The notes under the pieces were generated by a model. That model had not been told where the DNA came from. It saw only the letters and a list, made by a program, of their open reading frames with translations, and searched no databases. The position numbers and the translations under genes are program-made. Below are positions 1-8,601 of a stretch of DNA of 64,000 nt, in pieces. The stretch is from NCBI RefSeq assembly GCF_014697625.1, contig NZ_JACJSG010000021.1, forward strand, positions 62,001-126,000, written 5' to 3'. Each line of letters opens with the position of its first letter. The first letter of the stretch is position 1. The DNA is from Anabaena azotica FACHB-119 (GTDB lineage Bacteria; Cyanobacteriota; Cyanobacteriia; Cyanobacteriales; Nostocaceae).

Positions 1-302
1 ATTTGCCAACAAAGGCTGAAAACCTCAGCTTATATTCTTAAGCTTGATAAAGCACAAACCTCCAAGGTTTGTTACTCAATAGCTGATAGTCAAAAAACGT
101 AGTATTACGACGTAATTTTTAACAGTGAACAGTCAACAGTTATCAGTTAAATCCTTGGGTCTAAGTCCCTCATAAATTGGTGAAAGCGTATTTTGCCGCT
201 TCTTTGTCCCCCACTATAAGCCTGATAACTGATAACTGATAACTGATAACTGTTTTAACATTACGGTCTACTTACAGATATAAAATTTCGGGAGCCATTC
301 TC
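1..302. other. Repeat-bearing intergenic leader
   Basis: I see no gene here. The stretch holds short runs of the AACTGAT-type heptamer near 122-150 and 222-252, and presumably the promoter and leader of the small protein that starts at 303. A GGGAG ribosome-binding-like sequence lies at 290-294, eight bases before its ATG. Confidence 0.6.
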
Positions 303-752
303 ATGTTCGGTTTTATCAAAAAATTAATCGCTGGGATTCTCAGTTTCCTTACCGGATTAATCGGTGGTAAGAAAAGCAGTGGCTACTACTTAGAGCTGAA
401 AGAAGATAGCACTGAACAAACAGCACCAGCACCAGCCCCACAAGCTGCACCAGTAGCATCCAACGGTACAAAAGCAGCAGCCAAAGCAGAAGCGCCACCA
501 GCCACAGAGAAAAAGCCTGCGCCGGCGATCGCCAAAGTAGAAGCATCTAAAAATGGTAAAAATGGCAAAGCTGCACCTAAGCAAGCTGAACCAGAAAAAG
601 CGCCAGTGGCTAATACAACACCACCAGGTGAAACTACATTCGCACCTAAATATTTAGCGCCTTCAGCCTCTAGTTCTAATGGTCGTCGTCGTCCAGGTGC
701 GAATATGAGTTCTTACTTAGACATGGCTAGCCAAGTCAAAACTCCTGGCTAA
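303..752 (+). CDS. Small Ala/Pro/Lys-rich protein with hydrophobic N-terminus
   Basis: I do not recognise a named family for this 149-residue protein. Residues 1-22 (MFGFIKKLIAGILSFLTGLI) form one hydrophobic or amphipathic segment that could lie on or in a membrane. Residues 38-115 are a low-complexity stretch rich in Ala, Pro, Lys and Glu, probably disordered. The last 30 residues (YLAPSASSSNGRRRPG, then NMSSYLDMASQVK) look less degenerate and may be the conserved part. The ATG is preceded by GGGAG. No neighbour points to a function; the next gene converges from the other strand. Codon use resembles the surroundings. Function unknown. Confidence 0.75.
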   Translation: MFGFIKKLIAGILSFLTGLIGGKKSSGYYLELKEDSTEQTAPAPAPQAAPVASNGTKAAAKAEAPPATEKKPAPAIAKVEASKNGKNGKAAPKQAEPEKAPVANTTPPGETTFAPKYLAPSASSSNGRRRPGANMSSYLDMASQVKTPG

Positions 753-777
753 ACAGTAAGGAGAAACCCACCCCTAA

Positions 778-948
778 CCCCTCCCTGGAGGGGAACCTTT
801 CAAGGGCAGGTTTTTTACACTTCGACCCAAAAACACTGATTTTAGGGTGTAGGGGTGTAGGGGTAGATGAAAGTCTGATAATGAGCGTGAATCTTATAGT
901 CCTCACTTATTACTTTATGAAAAACCTGCCCTTAAGAGGGAGGGGAAC
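778..948. repeat. MITE-like inverted-repeat element
   Basis: An arm CCCCTCCCT...AAGGGCAGGTTTTTT at 778-817 is mirrored by AAAAACCTGCCCTTAAGAGGGAGGGG at its right end (919-948), in two blocks: AAGGGCAGGTTTTT pairs with AAAAACCTGCCCTT, and the CCCCTCCCT block with AGGGAGGGG. About 100 bases of unrelated sequence, including GGGTGTAGGGGTGTAGG, lie between. It contains no ORF. It may also end transcription of the two convergent neighbours. Confidence 0.6.
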
Positions 949-984
949 AGGGAACAGGGGAGAACAACTGTCAACTGTCAACTG

Positions 985-2082
985 TTAACTGATACACCCA
1001 GTCCCTAGCCTCATAAATATCAATCCACTATACAAATGAAATGCTGAGTCCCAGTTACTCTTTTCCCTACGATACAGGTGAATGTGTGACTGAATGTTTC
1101 TCAGCATTTCTGTTTGTTCTAATACCGAATCGGCAAAATGTGTAAAGTCTGACCAAACTTTTACTTGAGCTAAGTGTGAGTTGATCCAGTCTGTTAAATT
1201 ATTCCAATTGATTCTGGTGGTATTTTGGCTAGATACAGGGGTGACTTCTACACCTTGCTGAAATTCATAGCCTTGATCATAGAGTCTTAGAATACAACGT
1301 CTGCCGGGTAGATGTAAATCACAGAAATGGATGTAGTCTTGGGTTTGGGTTTTACGTTCGAGTTTACGCCAAGCGCCAACGTCTACAACGTCCTCAAAAA
1401 TAGGCAAAAGTCCCACCACTCGCGCGGAAACTTCTGACCAATCAAATGTCAGGGAACCGAGTTGATTTGCATGATTAGAGCAAATAACAGTAGCTTTTGG
1501 TTGAGACTCTAAAAAATATTTGACTTGAAAAACTTGTATTTGTTCAATGGTGCTGATGGCTGTCCAAAAGCATGGAATACCTGCTTGTTGTAGTTGTGTG
1601 CCGTAAAATTTGAGTTCACCGACGCGCCCGGTGCGGTAAAATTTCCAACTACGGCTAGGAAGCACTAACCTAGCATTGTAGAGGTCTAGCTGCATGATTT
1701 GAGCAAATTTGGCGGCGGCTGTGGCTCTGAGTTCACTGCTGAAAGGTTCTAGGATGAGTACCCCTTGTTCAGTATTGCAGGGTTCGGCTGTTGCTTGAGC
1801 GATCGCTCTTTGTTTTTCTTCTTGCTCAATTTCGCGTAGGCGCTGCAAACCTTGACGTGCCATTAACACAATTTTGTTATTTTGTGTACTCTTTAATAAT
1901 CGTCGATAAATTTTTTCCGCATCTCGACGCTTATTTGCTACTTCATACAGTCTCCCTTGATAAAATTGCACCCAGGGATTTTCCGGCGACTCTTTTAGCA
2001 GCTGTTTGAGTAGTTTAGCGGCTGTGGGATAGTCTTTACGCTCAAAGGCGATCGCAACTTGTTCAATCATAGAGCCATTCAA
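985..2082 (-). CDS. Tetratricopeptide-repeat protein, conserved in cyanobacteria
   Basis: The 365-residue product begins with two to three TPR-like helical pairs (about residues 5-75, with YPTAAKLLKQLLKESPENPW and YQGRLYEVANKRRDAEKIY), followed by a long helical stretch to residue 95. The remaining 270 residues form an unrecognised globular region rich in aromatic residues. No signal peptide or membrane segment is seen. The TPR part suggests protein-protein interaction. The start at MNGSMIEQ could also be the second Met four codons later. The stop codon lies within heptamer repeat sequence (the ending reads GCIS then TAA inside AGTTAACAG), so the C-terminus may have been altered by the repeat. 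It lies upstream of rsmE on the same strand reversed in order, separated by about 90 bases. Confidence 0.8.
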   Translation of the reverse strand: MNGSMIEQVAIAFERKDYPTAAKLLKQLLKESPENPWVQFYQGRLYEVANKRRDAEKIYRRLLKSTQNNKIVLMARQGLQRLREIEQEEKQRAIAQATAEPCNTEQGVLILEPFSSELRATAAAKFAQIMQLDLYNARLVLPSRSWKFYRTGRVGELKFYGTQLQQAGIPCFWTAISTIEQIQVFQVKYFLESQPKATVICSNHANQLGSLTFDWSEVSARVVGLLPIFEDVVDVGAWRKLERKTQTQDYIHFCDLHLPGRRCILRLYDQGYEFQQGVEVTPVSSQNTTRINWNNLTDWINSHLAQVKVWSDFTHFADSVLEQTEMLRNIQSHIHLYRREKSNWDSAFHLYSGLIFMRLGTGCIS

Positions 2083-2172
2083 TGCAAGCTAATGATATGG
2101 TTCCCAAAAAAGCGAGTGGGGGAAGCAGGGGATGGGGGAGATGGGGGAGATAATTTACTCAGTACTCCCCAC

Positions 2173-2883
2173 CTATAATTCACAAGCTGCACTAATTAAT
2201 GATAGTGCTACTAGTGGGGCTGTGACTGCGCGGAGGATTCGCTTTCCTAAAGATACTGGTTGAAAGCTATGGGCTAGTGCTTGTTCTAATTCTCTGTCTG
2301 TCCATCCTCCCTCCGGGCCGATCGCAATTACAATCTCCCCAGAAATTTGTGTCAGTACGTTTTTTAGATGGGGATACTCACCACGCGCTTCACAAATATA
2401 ACGATGAGTTGCTGTCGCATTAGCTACAGCATCATTAAATCCTACAGGCTCTAAAATTGTCGGGACAAAAGCACGTTCTGATTGTTCGGCGGCTTCTGCG
2501 GCAATGCGTCGCCAACGTTCCAGCTTTTGGGGGCTAGGATTTAGTAAAGTGCGATCGCTCAACACAGGAGCAATACAAGCTACTCCTAATTCCGTACAAC
2601 TGCGGACAACTTCATCAAATCCACTGCCTTTAGGTAAAGCAACTAGCAGTGTGGTTGATACAGATAATTCTGTTTTGACAGTTAATTCTTCTAAAACCTG
2701 GGCTTGTTCGCCTGTGATATGGGCTAACCACCATTTACCCAGTCCATCCATCACGATAAAGCGATCGCGATCGCGCAAGCGTAACACTCTTTTTAAGTAA
2801 TGTTGTTGTTGGGGTGTGAGTAAAATTTGCTCTTGCTGGAGTTGGGAGGGTGCGATCGTCATTCGTTGCAGTTGAGACATCAA
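2173..2883 (-). CDS. rsmE: 16S rRNA m3U1498 methyltransferase RsmE
   Basis: The 236-residue protein is a SPOUT-class methyltransferase that adds a methyl group to N3 of U1498 in 16S rRNA, using S-adenosylmethionine. The family signatures are visible: LPKGSGFDEVVRSCTELGV at 83-101, the IGPEGGWTDRE loop at 188-198, and SLGKRILRAVTAPL at 211-224, which make the trefoil knot and SAM pocket. The N-terminal PUA-like part (residues 1-75) is present and the length matches the family. Translation may start at Met1 or Met2. It precedes the TPR gene in transcription order and could be co-transcribed with it. Confidence 0.95.
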   Translation of the reverse strand: MMSQLQRMTIAPSQLQQEQILLTPQQQHYLKRVLRLRDRDRFIVMDGLGKWWLAHITGEQAQVLEELTVKTELSVSTTLLVALPKGSGFDEVVRSCTELGVACIAPVLSDRTLLNPSPQKLERWRRIAAEAAEQSERAFVPTILEPVGFNDAVANATATHRYICEARGEYPHLKNVLTQISGEIVIAIGPEGGWTDRELEQALAHSFQPVSLGKRILRAVTAPLVALSLISAACEL

Positions 2884-2943
2884 TTTTTCTCTGCTATGGA
2901 AACCTTCTATAAGAGGTTATTTATAGCTTAAATCAGACAAAGC

Positions 2944-3144
2944 TCAGGCATTTCCTTGTAAGCGTCGCCTATCTTCAATTATTTCCTGTAGCTTTCCAAC
3001 TTCCTCAACTGTATAAAACGTCTGATTAGGTTCAGATGTAATTTTATCCATCAAAGCGTGAAATGCTTCGGTATCATTGCGATATTTTAAAAGATAAGCT
3101 TTCAACTCGGACTTACTCATGGCTGCAAAATCGGGTTTTGTCAT
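2944..3144 (-). CDS. DUF6887-like small protein
   Basis: The product starting at MTKPDF has 66 residues and looks like the small cyanobacterial DUF6887 family: MTKPDFAAMSKSELKAYLLK, then RNDTEAFHALMDKI and a charged tail. I chose this ATG because it overlaps the stop codon of the upstream DUF6888-like frame (ATGA at 3141-3144), the arrangement expected of a translationally coupled pair; the longer frame starting MEIRR would run back into that gene. The function of the family is not known to me. Its partner is broken (next entry), so expression may now depend on sequence inside the adjacent insertion element. Confidence 0.8.
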   Translation of the reverse strand: MTKPDFAAMSKSELKAYLLKYRNDTEAFHALMDKITSEPNQTFYTVEEVGKLQEIIEDRRRLQGNA

Positions 3145-3332
3145 TCTTCGTATCTCCATTTGCCATCACGTGTAATCAAAATACCAGTTTCCTCTCCTGC
3201 CAGAATGTAAATATTTCCACTGCGTTCATCAATTCGGACTATGAAAATTGGCAAAAATAAACTTGTAACACTTTGACAAAGAATAAAACACGTAATTGTC
3301 TGCTCTGGAGTGGGATAAACTCGGCTTTTGAC
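3141..3332 (-). pseudogene. DUF6888-like gene, 5' truncated beside IS605 element
   Basis: A frame without any ATG, GTG or TTG start reads VKSRVYPTPEQTITCF... through RIDERSGNIYILAGEETGI to TRDGKWRYEE and TGA. This matches the small DUF6888 family (typical features PTPEQ near the start, ERxGNIYILAGE in the middle, DGxWRY at the end). About 60 codons survive and only the first few are missing. The break coincides with the right end of the IS200/IS605 element (hairpin at 3338-3358), so insertion probably removed or displaced the start. Its stop overlaps the start of the DUF6887-like gene. Family assignment is from recalled patterns; absence of a start codon is seen directly. Confidence 0.75.
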
Positions 3333-3336
3333 ATAC

Positions 3337-4548
3337 TCACCTGCCTGAAGGCGAGGTGATTCTTGACGCTTCGCTGACAGATGCTACCGAAGTAGTCTTA
3401 CCCCGTCTCTGCGTCCATTTAGAGTCGTGGCAATGCCCTATCCCGACTTTGTTTATATTCTTAGCTGCATTCTCATCACGGTCGTGTTCAGTTCCACAAT
3501 TTAAGCACTGAAGCAACCGAATTTTTAAATCAAGCTTGCCCCATTTGTAGCCACATTCAGAACAAATCTGACTTGTTGGTTCCCATCGACTTATGACGTG
3601 AAAATCTCGATTAAGTTTTTCAGACTTACCTTCGCACAAAGCCCTAAACTCTCTCCACCCTTGTAAACTAATTGCTCTAGAAAGTTTGCGGTTTTTAACC
3701 ATCCCAGATACGTTTAAATCTTCCAAAACAATAGCTTGATTTTCACTCACTATTTTGGTAGATAGCTTATGCAAAAAGTCTTTACGGGTATCAGCAATTT
3801 GGTTATGTAGTTTAGCAATTTTAACGCGAGTATTGTTTCTCCTTTTTGAGTCTTTTTGTTGTCGTGCTAATTTCTTTTGTAGTTTACGAATTTTTCGGTC
3901 AGTTTTTGAGTAGTTTGGACTTACAGCTTTTTCTCCATTACTCATGACAGCAAAAGTTTTTAAACCCAAATCAATACCAATGCTTTGTTTTTTAGCATCA
4001 ATATCAACAGGTTCTGACCCCGCCCTTAAGGGCGGGGAATCCTCTACTACAAAACTGAGAAAATAGCGATTAGCACAATCCTTGATGACTGTGACGGATG
4101 TAGGCGATGACGGTAAATCCCTAGACCAAATTGGTTTAACATTACCAATTTTAGTTAGATATACCTCATGACCCTTGATTGAAAATCCACCAATTCTAAA
4201 ACGCGCTGATTGCTGATTGGTTTTCTTCTTGAACTTTGGTTTCCCAACCTTTTTACCTTTACGCTTGCCCTTCAAGCAATCAAAATAGTTTTTATAAGCA
4301 ACTCCCAAATCAGCAACAGACTGTTGCAACGGGATGTTAGAAACTTTAGACAACCATTCACGCTCTACAGTTTTCTTTGCTTGAGTAATTACCAACTTTT
4401 GCAAGTCGTTGTTACTTGGTAGCAATTCTTCCTGTTTGCACATAGCCAGGGCATCATTCCAAACCACACGGACGCAACCAAACAACTGAGCTAAACTCTG
4501 TTGCTGTTGGTCTGTAGGGTAGAAACGATATTGATACCTAGCTTTCAT
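3337..4548 (-). CDS. tnpB: IS605 OrfB / TnpB RNA-guided nuclease
   Basis: Starting at MKARYQYRFYPTDQQQ the protein has 403 residues, the normal TnpB length; the longer upstream frame overlaps the intergenic promoter region and is unlikely. It has the N-terminal helical domain, a Lys-rich segment (KGKRKGKKVGKPKFKKK) and the RuvC-like catalytic residues: Asp in SIGIDLGLKTF (about 193), Glu in IVLEDLNVSGM (about 276) and Asp in HDRDENAAKN (about 356-358). A four-Cys zinc ribbon (CSECG and CLNCG) is complete. TnpB proteins are guided by an RNA made from the element's right end. A perfect 20-bp palindrome at 4018-4037 lies inside the frame and encodes PPLRAG just before the first catalytic Asp; it resembles IS605 end hairpins. 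Confidence 0.93.
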   Translation of the reverse strand: MKARYQYRFYPTDQQQQSLAQLFGCVRVVWNDALAMCKQEELLPSNNDLQKLVITQAKKTVEREWLSKVSNIPLQQSVADLGVAYKNYFDCLKGKRKGKKVGKPKFKKKTNQQSARFRIGGFSIKGHEVYLTKIGNVKPIWSRDLPSSPTSVTVIKDCANRYFLSFVVEDSPPLRAGSEPVDIDAKKQSIGIDLGLKTFAVMSNGEKAVSPNYSKTDRKIRKLQKKLARQQKDSKRRNNTRVKIAKLHNQIADTRKDFLHKLSTKIVSENQAIVLEDLNVSGMVKNRKLSRAISLQGWREFRALCEGKSEKLNRDFHVISRWEPTSQICSECGYKWGKLDLKIRLLQCLNCGTEHDRDENAAKNINKVGIGHCHDSKWTQRRGKTTSVASVSEASRITSPSGR

Positions 4549-4607
4549 GATTAATGTTATAATTGGTCTGTTGCATATTATATATTGGTCTGCGTAAAAT
4601 AACAACT

Positions 4608-5000
4608 ATGTTTAGAAGGGAAAGACATAGCGTTACAGATTTAAAAATACATTTGGTCTGCGTGACAAAGTATCGACGCGCTGTGTTCACATCAGCAAGT
4701 CTTGATCTGATTGAAAAATCGTTCAAAGAAGTCGCTGAAAAAATGGACTTTCAAGTAATCGAGTTCAATGGAGAAGGAAATCATGTCCACGCGCTGATTG
4801 AGTACCCGCCAAAATTGTCTATATCTCAAATAGTAAATGCGTTAAAAGGTGTTTCTAGCCGTCGTTATGGGCAAGCAGGATATAGAAAACCACACAAAGA
4901 ATCTTTGTGGAGTCCTAGTTATTTTGCCATTTCTGTAGGAGGTGCGCCTTTAGAAGTTTTGAAAGAATATATCAAAAATCAGGAAAAGCCGTCCTTCTAG
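4608..5000 (+). CDS. tnpA: IS200/IS605 Y1 transposase TnpA
   Basis: From MFRRERHSVTDLKIHL the product has 130 residues. It carries the HUH motif (GNHVHALIEYPP, around residue 60) and the C-terminal helix with the nucleophilic tyrosine (EVLKEYIKNQ, about residue 120), so it should perform single-strand cutting and joining of the element ends. The longer frame from 4563 begins in the divergent promoter region and is less likely. It is transcribed away from tnpB and ends inside the left-end hairpin, which encodes KPSF and the stop. It looks intact. Confidence 0.93.
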   Translation: MFRRERHSVTDLKIHLVCVTKYRRAVFTSASLDLIEKSFKEVAEKMDFQVIEFNGEGNHVHALIEYPPKLSISQIVNALKGVSSRRYGQAGYRKPHKESLWSPSYFAISVGGAPLEVLKEYIKNQEKPSF

Positions 5001-5148
5001 GACGGGGCTTGAATCCCATTTTTTCGGTCATTATAATATTGAACTGCAATACCTATCTGCAAAAAAGCAGAAGGTGAGGAATTTAGATGACATTGATGGA
5101 AATCTCCTGGTATAGTCTCTAGAGCATACCAGGAGGGAATTTCACGAG

Positions 5149-7101
5149 TTACGGCTGGTTTTGGAAGTAAGCCTCTAACGCATCCCTGACCAAATCAGTC
5201 ATTGACCTGCCTTGAGTTGTAGCTGTGGACTTGAGCTTGGCGTACAAATCATCATGTAGGCTGACCCGATACCGGGCTTTACGGGGCTTAGATGCAGCCT
5301 GGGGCGCTTCTGGTTCGATAGTAACTGGTGTTGTTTCTGGCTCATACTGGGCGGCAAATTCGCGAATGGCATCAAAACTGACGCGATCGCAAAAATCACC
5401 AAAGCTTTCCCCTGGTTGGCGCGATTTCTTAAAATAGACCAAAATCGGCTCTAACAAGCTTTCTATATCGTTGTGGTGCAACTTCTCTACATAAGGTTGT
5501 GCCAAGCGTGTCTGATTAGGTGAACCACCCAGCCATACTTGGTAACTTTCAGGGGCGCTACCCACAAAACCTAATTCTGCCATGTAAGGACGAGCGCAAC
5601 CATTGGGGCAGCCTGTCATCCTTACCACAAATTGTTCATCTTGTAAACCAAATTTATCTAAAAGGGCGCGGATTCTTGCTAAAATACCGGGGATGGCTCT
5701 TTCTGATTCGGTAATAGCTAGACCACAGGTAGGTAAAGCGGGACAAGCCATTGCATAGCGCACTAGCGGGTCGATAGTGGTAGGGTCAGAGACGACACCA
5801 CGACGGTTGAGAATGTCTTGAATGGCTTGTTTGTTCTCTGGGTCAATTTCGTAAATAATCAGGTTTTGATGGGGTGTGAGGCGGATGGGTAAGTTAAATT
5901 GCTCGACAATTTCCCGTAAGGCGGTTCTCAGTTGGAATGAGCCTTCGTCTTTTACCCGACCGTTTTCGATGGAAATGCCCAAGAACAACTTACCATCACC
6001 TTGTTCGTGCCACCCCTGGAAATCCTCATATTTAAACTCTGGTAATGGTCTGAATGGTTCCAGGGGTTTGCCAAAATATTCTTCCACCTTGGCGCGGAAC
6101 TTATCCACACCCCAATCATTGATTAAGTATTTTAAACGAGCGTGACGGCGGTCAGTGCGATCGCCATAATCTCGTTGAGTGGCGACAATGGCTTTCACCG
6201 CATCGTACACATCTTCCTTAGCTACATAGCCAATGGGATCAGCCAGTCGCGCGAAGGTTTCCTCTTTGTTGTGTGTCCGTCCTAAACCACCACCCGCAAA
6301 GATATTAAATCCTTCCAGGTTGTCTTGAGCATCGGTAATGACGACTAAAGTTAAGTCTTGGGAATATAAATCAATCGAATTATCCCCTGGTACAGTCACA
6401 CTTACCTTAAACTTACGCGGCATATAGTAAGTGCCGTAGAGGGGTTCTTCTGTATCATGGAAGATTGTCCCATTACCATTACGTTCCCTGGCGGCTTTTA
6501 CCTCTGGACTTTCTTCGGCGCTGATGGCTTTTTCGCCATCAAGCCAGATTTCGTAGTAAGCACCAGTTAGGGGTGAGAGCAAGTCCGCGATATTTTGGGC
6601 ATATTCCCAAGCGTACTGGTATTCAGCCCGATTTTTGAAAGGAACAGGGGGAGCCATGACGTTGCGGTTAATATCGCCGCAAGCGCCCAAAGTTGAACCT
6701 AAGTTTTTGATAATTGTAGCGATCGCTGCTTTCAGATTTTTCTTTAAAATCCCGTGCAGTTGGAACCCTTGACGAGTTGTCACTCGTAGGGTACTGTTAC
6801 CGTATTCATCAGCTAGCTTGTCTAAAGCCAGGTAAAGCTGCGGCGGGACAAGTCCACCTGGATTTTTTGTCCGCAGCATAAACTGGTAATCTTTCTCCTG
6901 ACCTTTGACACGATTATCGCGGTTATCCTGTTGATAAGAACCGTGAAACTTGAGGATTTGTACCGCCTCTTCTGTAAAATGAGTGGTATCCTCAAGGATT
7001 TGCGTTGCTACAGGTTCACGTAAAAAATTACTGTTTTCTTTAATTCCTTCGACTTTAGAAGGCTTACGGCTAGTGGTAGGAGGAGGAGCAGATTTGACCA
7101 T
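5149..7101 (-). CDS. sir: Ferredoxin-type sulfite reductase with C-terminal RHH domain
   Basis: This 650-residue enzyme reduces sulfite to sulfide with six electrons from ferredoxin in sulfate assimilation. The two nitrite/sulfite reductase half-repeats are visible (residues 70-240 and 375-575). Cys453, Cys459, Cys498 and Cys502 (CPALPTC and GCPNGC) hold the 4Fe-4S cluster and siroheme. Residues 590-608 are a Pro/Ala-rich linker. Residues 609-646 ([15 protein letters not shown], then [15 protein letters not shown]) have the beta-helix-helix pattern of ribbon-helix-helix DNA-binding proteins, which is not part of the catalytic core. Start at MVKSAPPP is well placed. No cys genes lie next to it; an IS605 element sits just downstream. 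Confidence 0.95.
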   Translation of the reverse strand: MVKSAPPPTTSRKPSKVEGIKENSNFLREPVATQILEDTTHFTEEAVQILKFHGSYQQDNRDNRVKGQEKDYQFMLRTKNPGGLVPPQLYLALDKLADEYGNSTLRVTTRQGFQLHGILKKNLKAAIATIIKNLGSTLGACGDINRNVMAPPVPFKNRAEYQYAWEYAQNIADLLSPLTGAYYEIWLDGEKAISAEESPEVKAARERNGNGTIFHDTEEPLYGTYYMPRKFKVSVTVPGDNSIDLYSQDLTLVVITDAQDNLEGFNIFAGGGLGRTHNKEETFARLADPIGYVAKEDVYDAVKAIVATQRDYGDRTDRRHARLKYLINDWGVDKFRAKVEEYFGKPLEPFRPLPEFKYEDFQGWHEQGDGKLFLGISIENGRVKDEGSFQLRTALREIVEQFNLPIRLTPHQNLIIYEIDPENKQAIQDILNRRGVVSDPTTIDPLVRYAMACPALPTCGLAITESERAIPGILARIRALLDKFGLQDEQFVVRMTGCPNGCARPYMAELGFVGSAPESYQVWLGGSPNQTRLAQPYVEKLHHNDIESLLEPILVYFKKSRQPGESFGDFCDRVSFDAIREFAAQYEPETTPVTIEPEAPQAASKPRKARYRVSLHDDLYAKLKSTATTQGRSMTDLVRDALEAYFQNQP

Positions 7102-7280
7102 CAGAGTTGTATATGATTCTCAATAAGGCTTCGGCGATCGCCGAACTAGCAAGTCAGCAGCATTTTCTCGGCTGATATTTTCCCGATAATCCGGTCGGAA
7201 TTATGAAGAATACCTCAATCTTAACACGGCAAAAAGCCGGCTTATTCAGTGATTCTACACTTAATTAAACCAGCTTTTTG

Positions 7281-7473
7281 TATTTGTGAGTAGGGAAAGG
7301 GGAAAGGGGAAGGGGGAAGGGGGAAAGGGAAAAGGGAAAAGGGGAAGGGGGAAGGGGGAAAGGGGAAGGGGGAAAGGGAAGAAGAGAAAATAACAACTGA
7401 TAACTGATAACTGATAACTGATAACTGTCAACTGACAACTGATAACTGATAACTGATAACTGATAACTGACTT
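7281..7473. repeat. Polypurine tract plus AACTGAT heptamer array
   Basis: Positions 7290-7385 are a tract of GGGGAAAGG/GGGGGAAGG units with purines only on the plus strand. It is followed at 7391-7473 by about eleven copies of the heptamer AACTGAT/AACTGAC. The same pairing of tract and heptamers recurs at 15991-16274, 39365-39420 (reversed) and 63351-63455. Open frames through these arrays are artefacts of the 7-base period. Confidence 0.85.
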
Positions 7474-7552
7474 CAGATGTAACAACTATGGCAACAAGCT
7501 TTTAAGAAAATATATAAAGTGAATTTTTGATAGTCTACATGGAGATTGGATA

Positions 7553-8494
7553 ATGCTAACCGCTCCAAAAACTTTATCTGGATTGATGGGTTTATGTGTC
7601 GGTGATGCGTTGGGTGTGCCGGTGGAGTTTACTAGCCGCGCCGAACTAGCTAAATCTCCAGTAACAAAGATGTTAGGTTACGGCACATGGAATCAACCCC
7701 CCGGAACTTGGTCTGATGACAGTTCCTTGACGTTTTGCCTAGCAGAGAGTTTATGTAGAGGCTATTCATTAGATGCGATCGCAAATTCTTTTTGGCGCTG
7801 GTACAAGCAAGCTTACTGGACACCCCGTGGAGAAATATTCGGTATTGGTGAAAGCACTCATGCCGTAATTATGCGTCTCAAACAAGGAATTTCCCCGTTA
7901 CACGTAGGGGGAATTAGTGAAATGAGCAATGGTAACGGTTCTCTCATGAGAATTTTACCAATGGCTTATTGTTATAAAACTTTAACTTTCCCTGAGTTAA
8001 TTCATCGCGTGCATGAAGTGTCTGCCATTACTCACGCTCATCGTCGCTCACAAATGGCTTGTGGTATCTACACTAGTATTGCAGTTGAGATTCTCAAAGG
8101 GGCTGATTTACCCACAGCTTATTTACAAGGGCTAGAAAATATCAAAAAAATTTATTCAGCTGAAGAATATCATCAAGAACAGCCACATTTTCATCGGGTG
8201 TTCAGTAGAAAAATTGCCCAGTTACCAGAAGCAGAGATAAATTCTGGCGGTTATGTGATTGACACCCTAGAAGCATCGTTATGGTGCTTATTAAACAGTT
8301 CCTCTTACTCTGAGGCTGTGCTGAAAGCGGTCAATTTGGGAGGACATACAGATACAACGGCTGCGGTAACAGGTGGGTTAGCCGGAATTTACTATGGTAT
8401 AGAATGTATCCCCCAACAGTGGGTAAAGCAAATTGCCCGTAGACAAGACATTATTAACTTAGCTAATCGTTTTGCAGCAGCAGTTGACAGTTGA
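7553..8494 (+). CDS. ADP-ribosylglycohydrolase family protein
   Basis: The 313-residue protein belongs to the DraG/ARH family, which removes ADP-ribose or related groups. The motif GLCVGDALGVPVEF at 13-26 and the metal-binding TWSDDSS at 52-58 are present. The second metal motif, normally GGDxDT, reads GGHTDTTAA at 263-271, so one expected Asp ligand is His265. Whether this keeps activity is not known. The TAATG start is preceded by GGAGATTGG. The last residues VDS and the TGA come from a heptamer repeat array (GTTGACAGTTGACAG) that runs on past the gene. It stands alone, facing a convergent gene across a terminator hairpin. Confidence 0.88.
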   Translation: MLTAPKTLSGLMGLCVGDALGVPVEFTSRAELAKSPVTKMLGYGTWNQPPGTWSDDSSLTFCLAESLCRGYSLDAIANSFWRWYKQAYWTPRGEIFGIGESTHAVIMRLKQGISPLHVGGISEMSNGNGSLMRILPMAYCYKTLTFPELIHRVHEVSAITHAHRRSQMACGIYTSIAVEILKGADLPTAYLQGLENIKKIYSAEEYHQEQPHFHRVFSRKIAQLPEAEINSGGYVIDTLEASLWCLLNSSSYSEAVLKAVNLGGHTDTTAAVTGGLAGIYYGIECIPQQWVKQIARRQDIINLANRFAAAVDS

Positions 8495-8541
8495 CAGTTA
8501 TCAGTTATCAGTTATCAGTTATCAGTCATCAGTTGACAGTT
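8484..8541. repeat. GACAGTT/ATCAGTT heptamer array at gene end
   Basis: About eight heptamers (GTTGACA, GTTATCA) begin inside the last codons of the ADP-ribosylglycohydrolase-like gene and continue for about 50 bases. The gene's stop codon is part of the array. Confidence 0.85.
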
Positions 8542-8570
8542 GTTATTTTTCCCCTTTCCCCTTTCCCAAA

Positions 8571-8600
8571 CAAAAGACACGGCTAAACCGTGTCTTTTGC
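8571..8600. terminator. Bidirectional intrinsic terminator
   Basis: CAAAAGACACGG-CTAAA-CCGTGTCTTTTG is a perfect 12-bp stem with a 5-base loop. The A/T ends give a U-tract on both strands. It lies between two convergent genes ending at 8494 and 8602. Confidence 0.9.
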
Positions 8601-8601
8601 G

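Larger units (their letters stand above)
3333..5035. mobile_element. IS200/IS605-family element with divergent tnpA and tnpB
   Basis: The element has the IS605 layout: tnpA and tnpB are divergent, with 59 bases between their starts, and a subterminal hairpin lies at each end. The right-end hairpin, read on the minus strand, is CACCTCGCC-TTCA-GGCAGGTG (3338-3358) and overlaps the tnpB stop. The left-end hairpin is AAGCC(GTCC TTCTA GGAC)GGGGCTT at 4985-5010, followed by TTTTTTCGGTCA. Elements of this type move as single strands without target duplication. Exact ends are estimated to within about 10 bases. Both genes look intact, so it may be active. Confidence 0.85.

Noticed and set aside
7261-7485. 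Open frame of 74 codons on the minus strand
   Set aside because: Same heptamer and purine repeat sequence; low-complexity FPFPLPLSPFP product.
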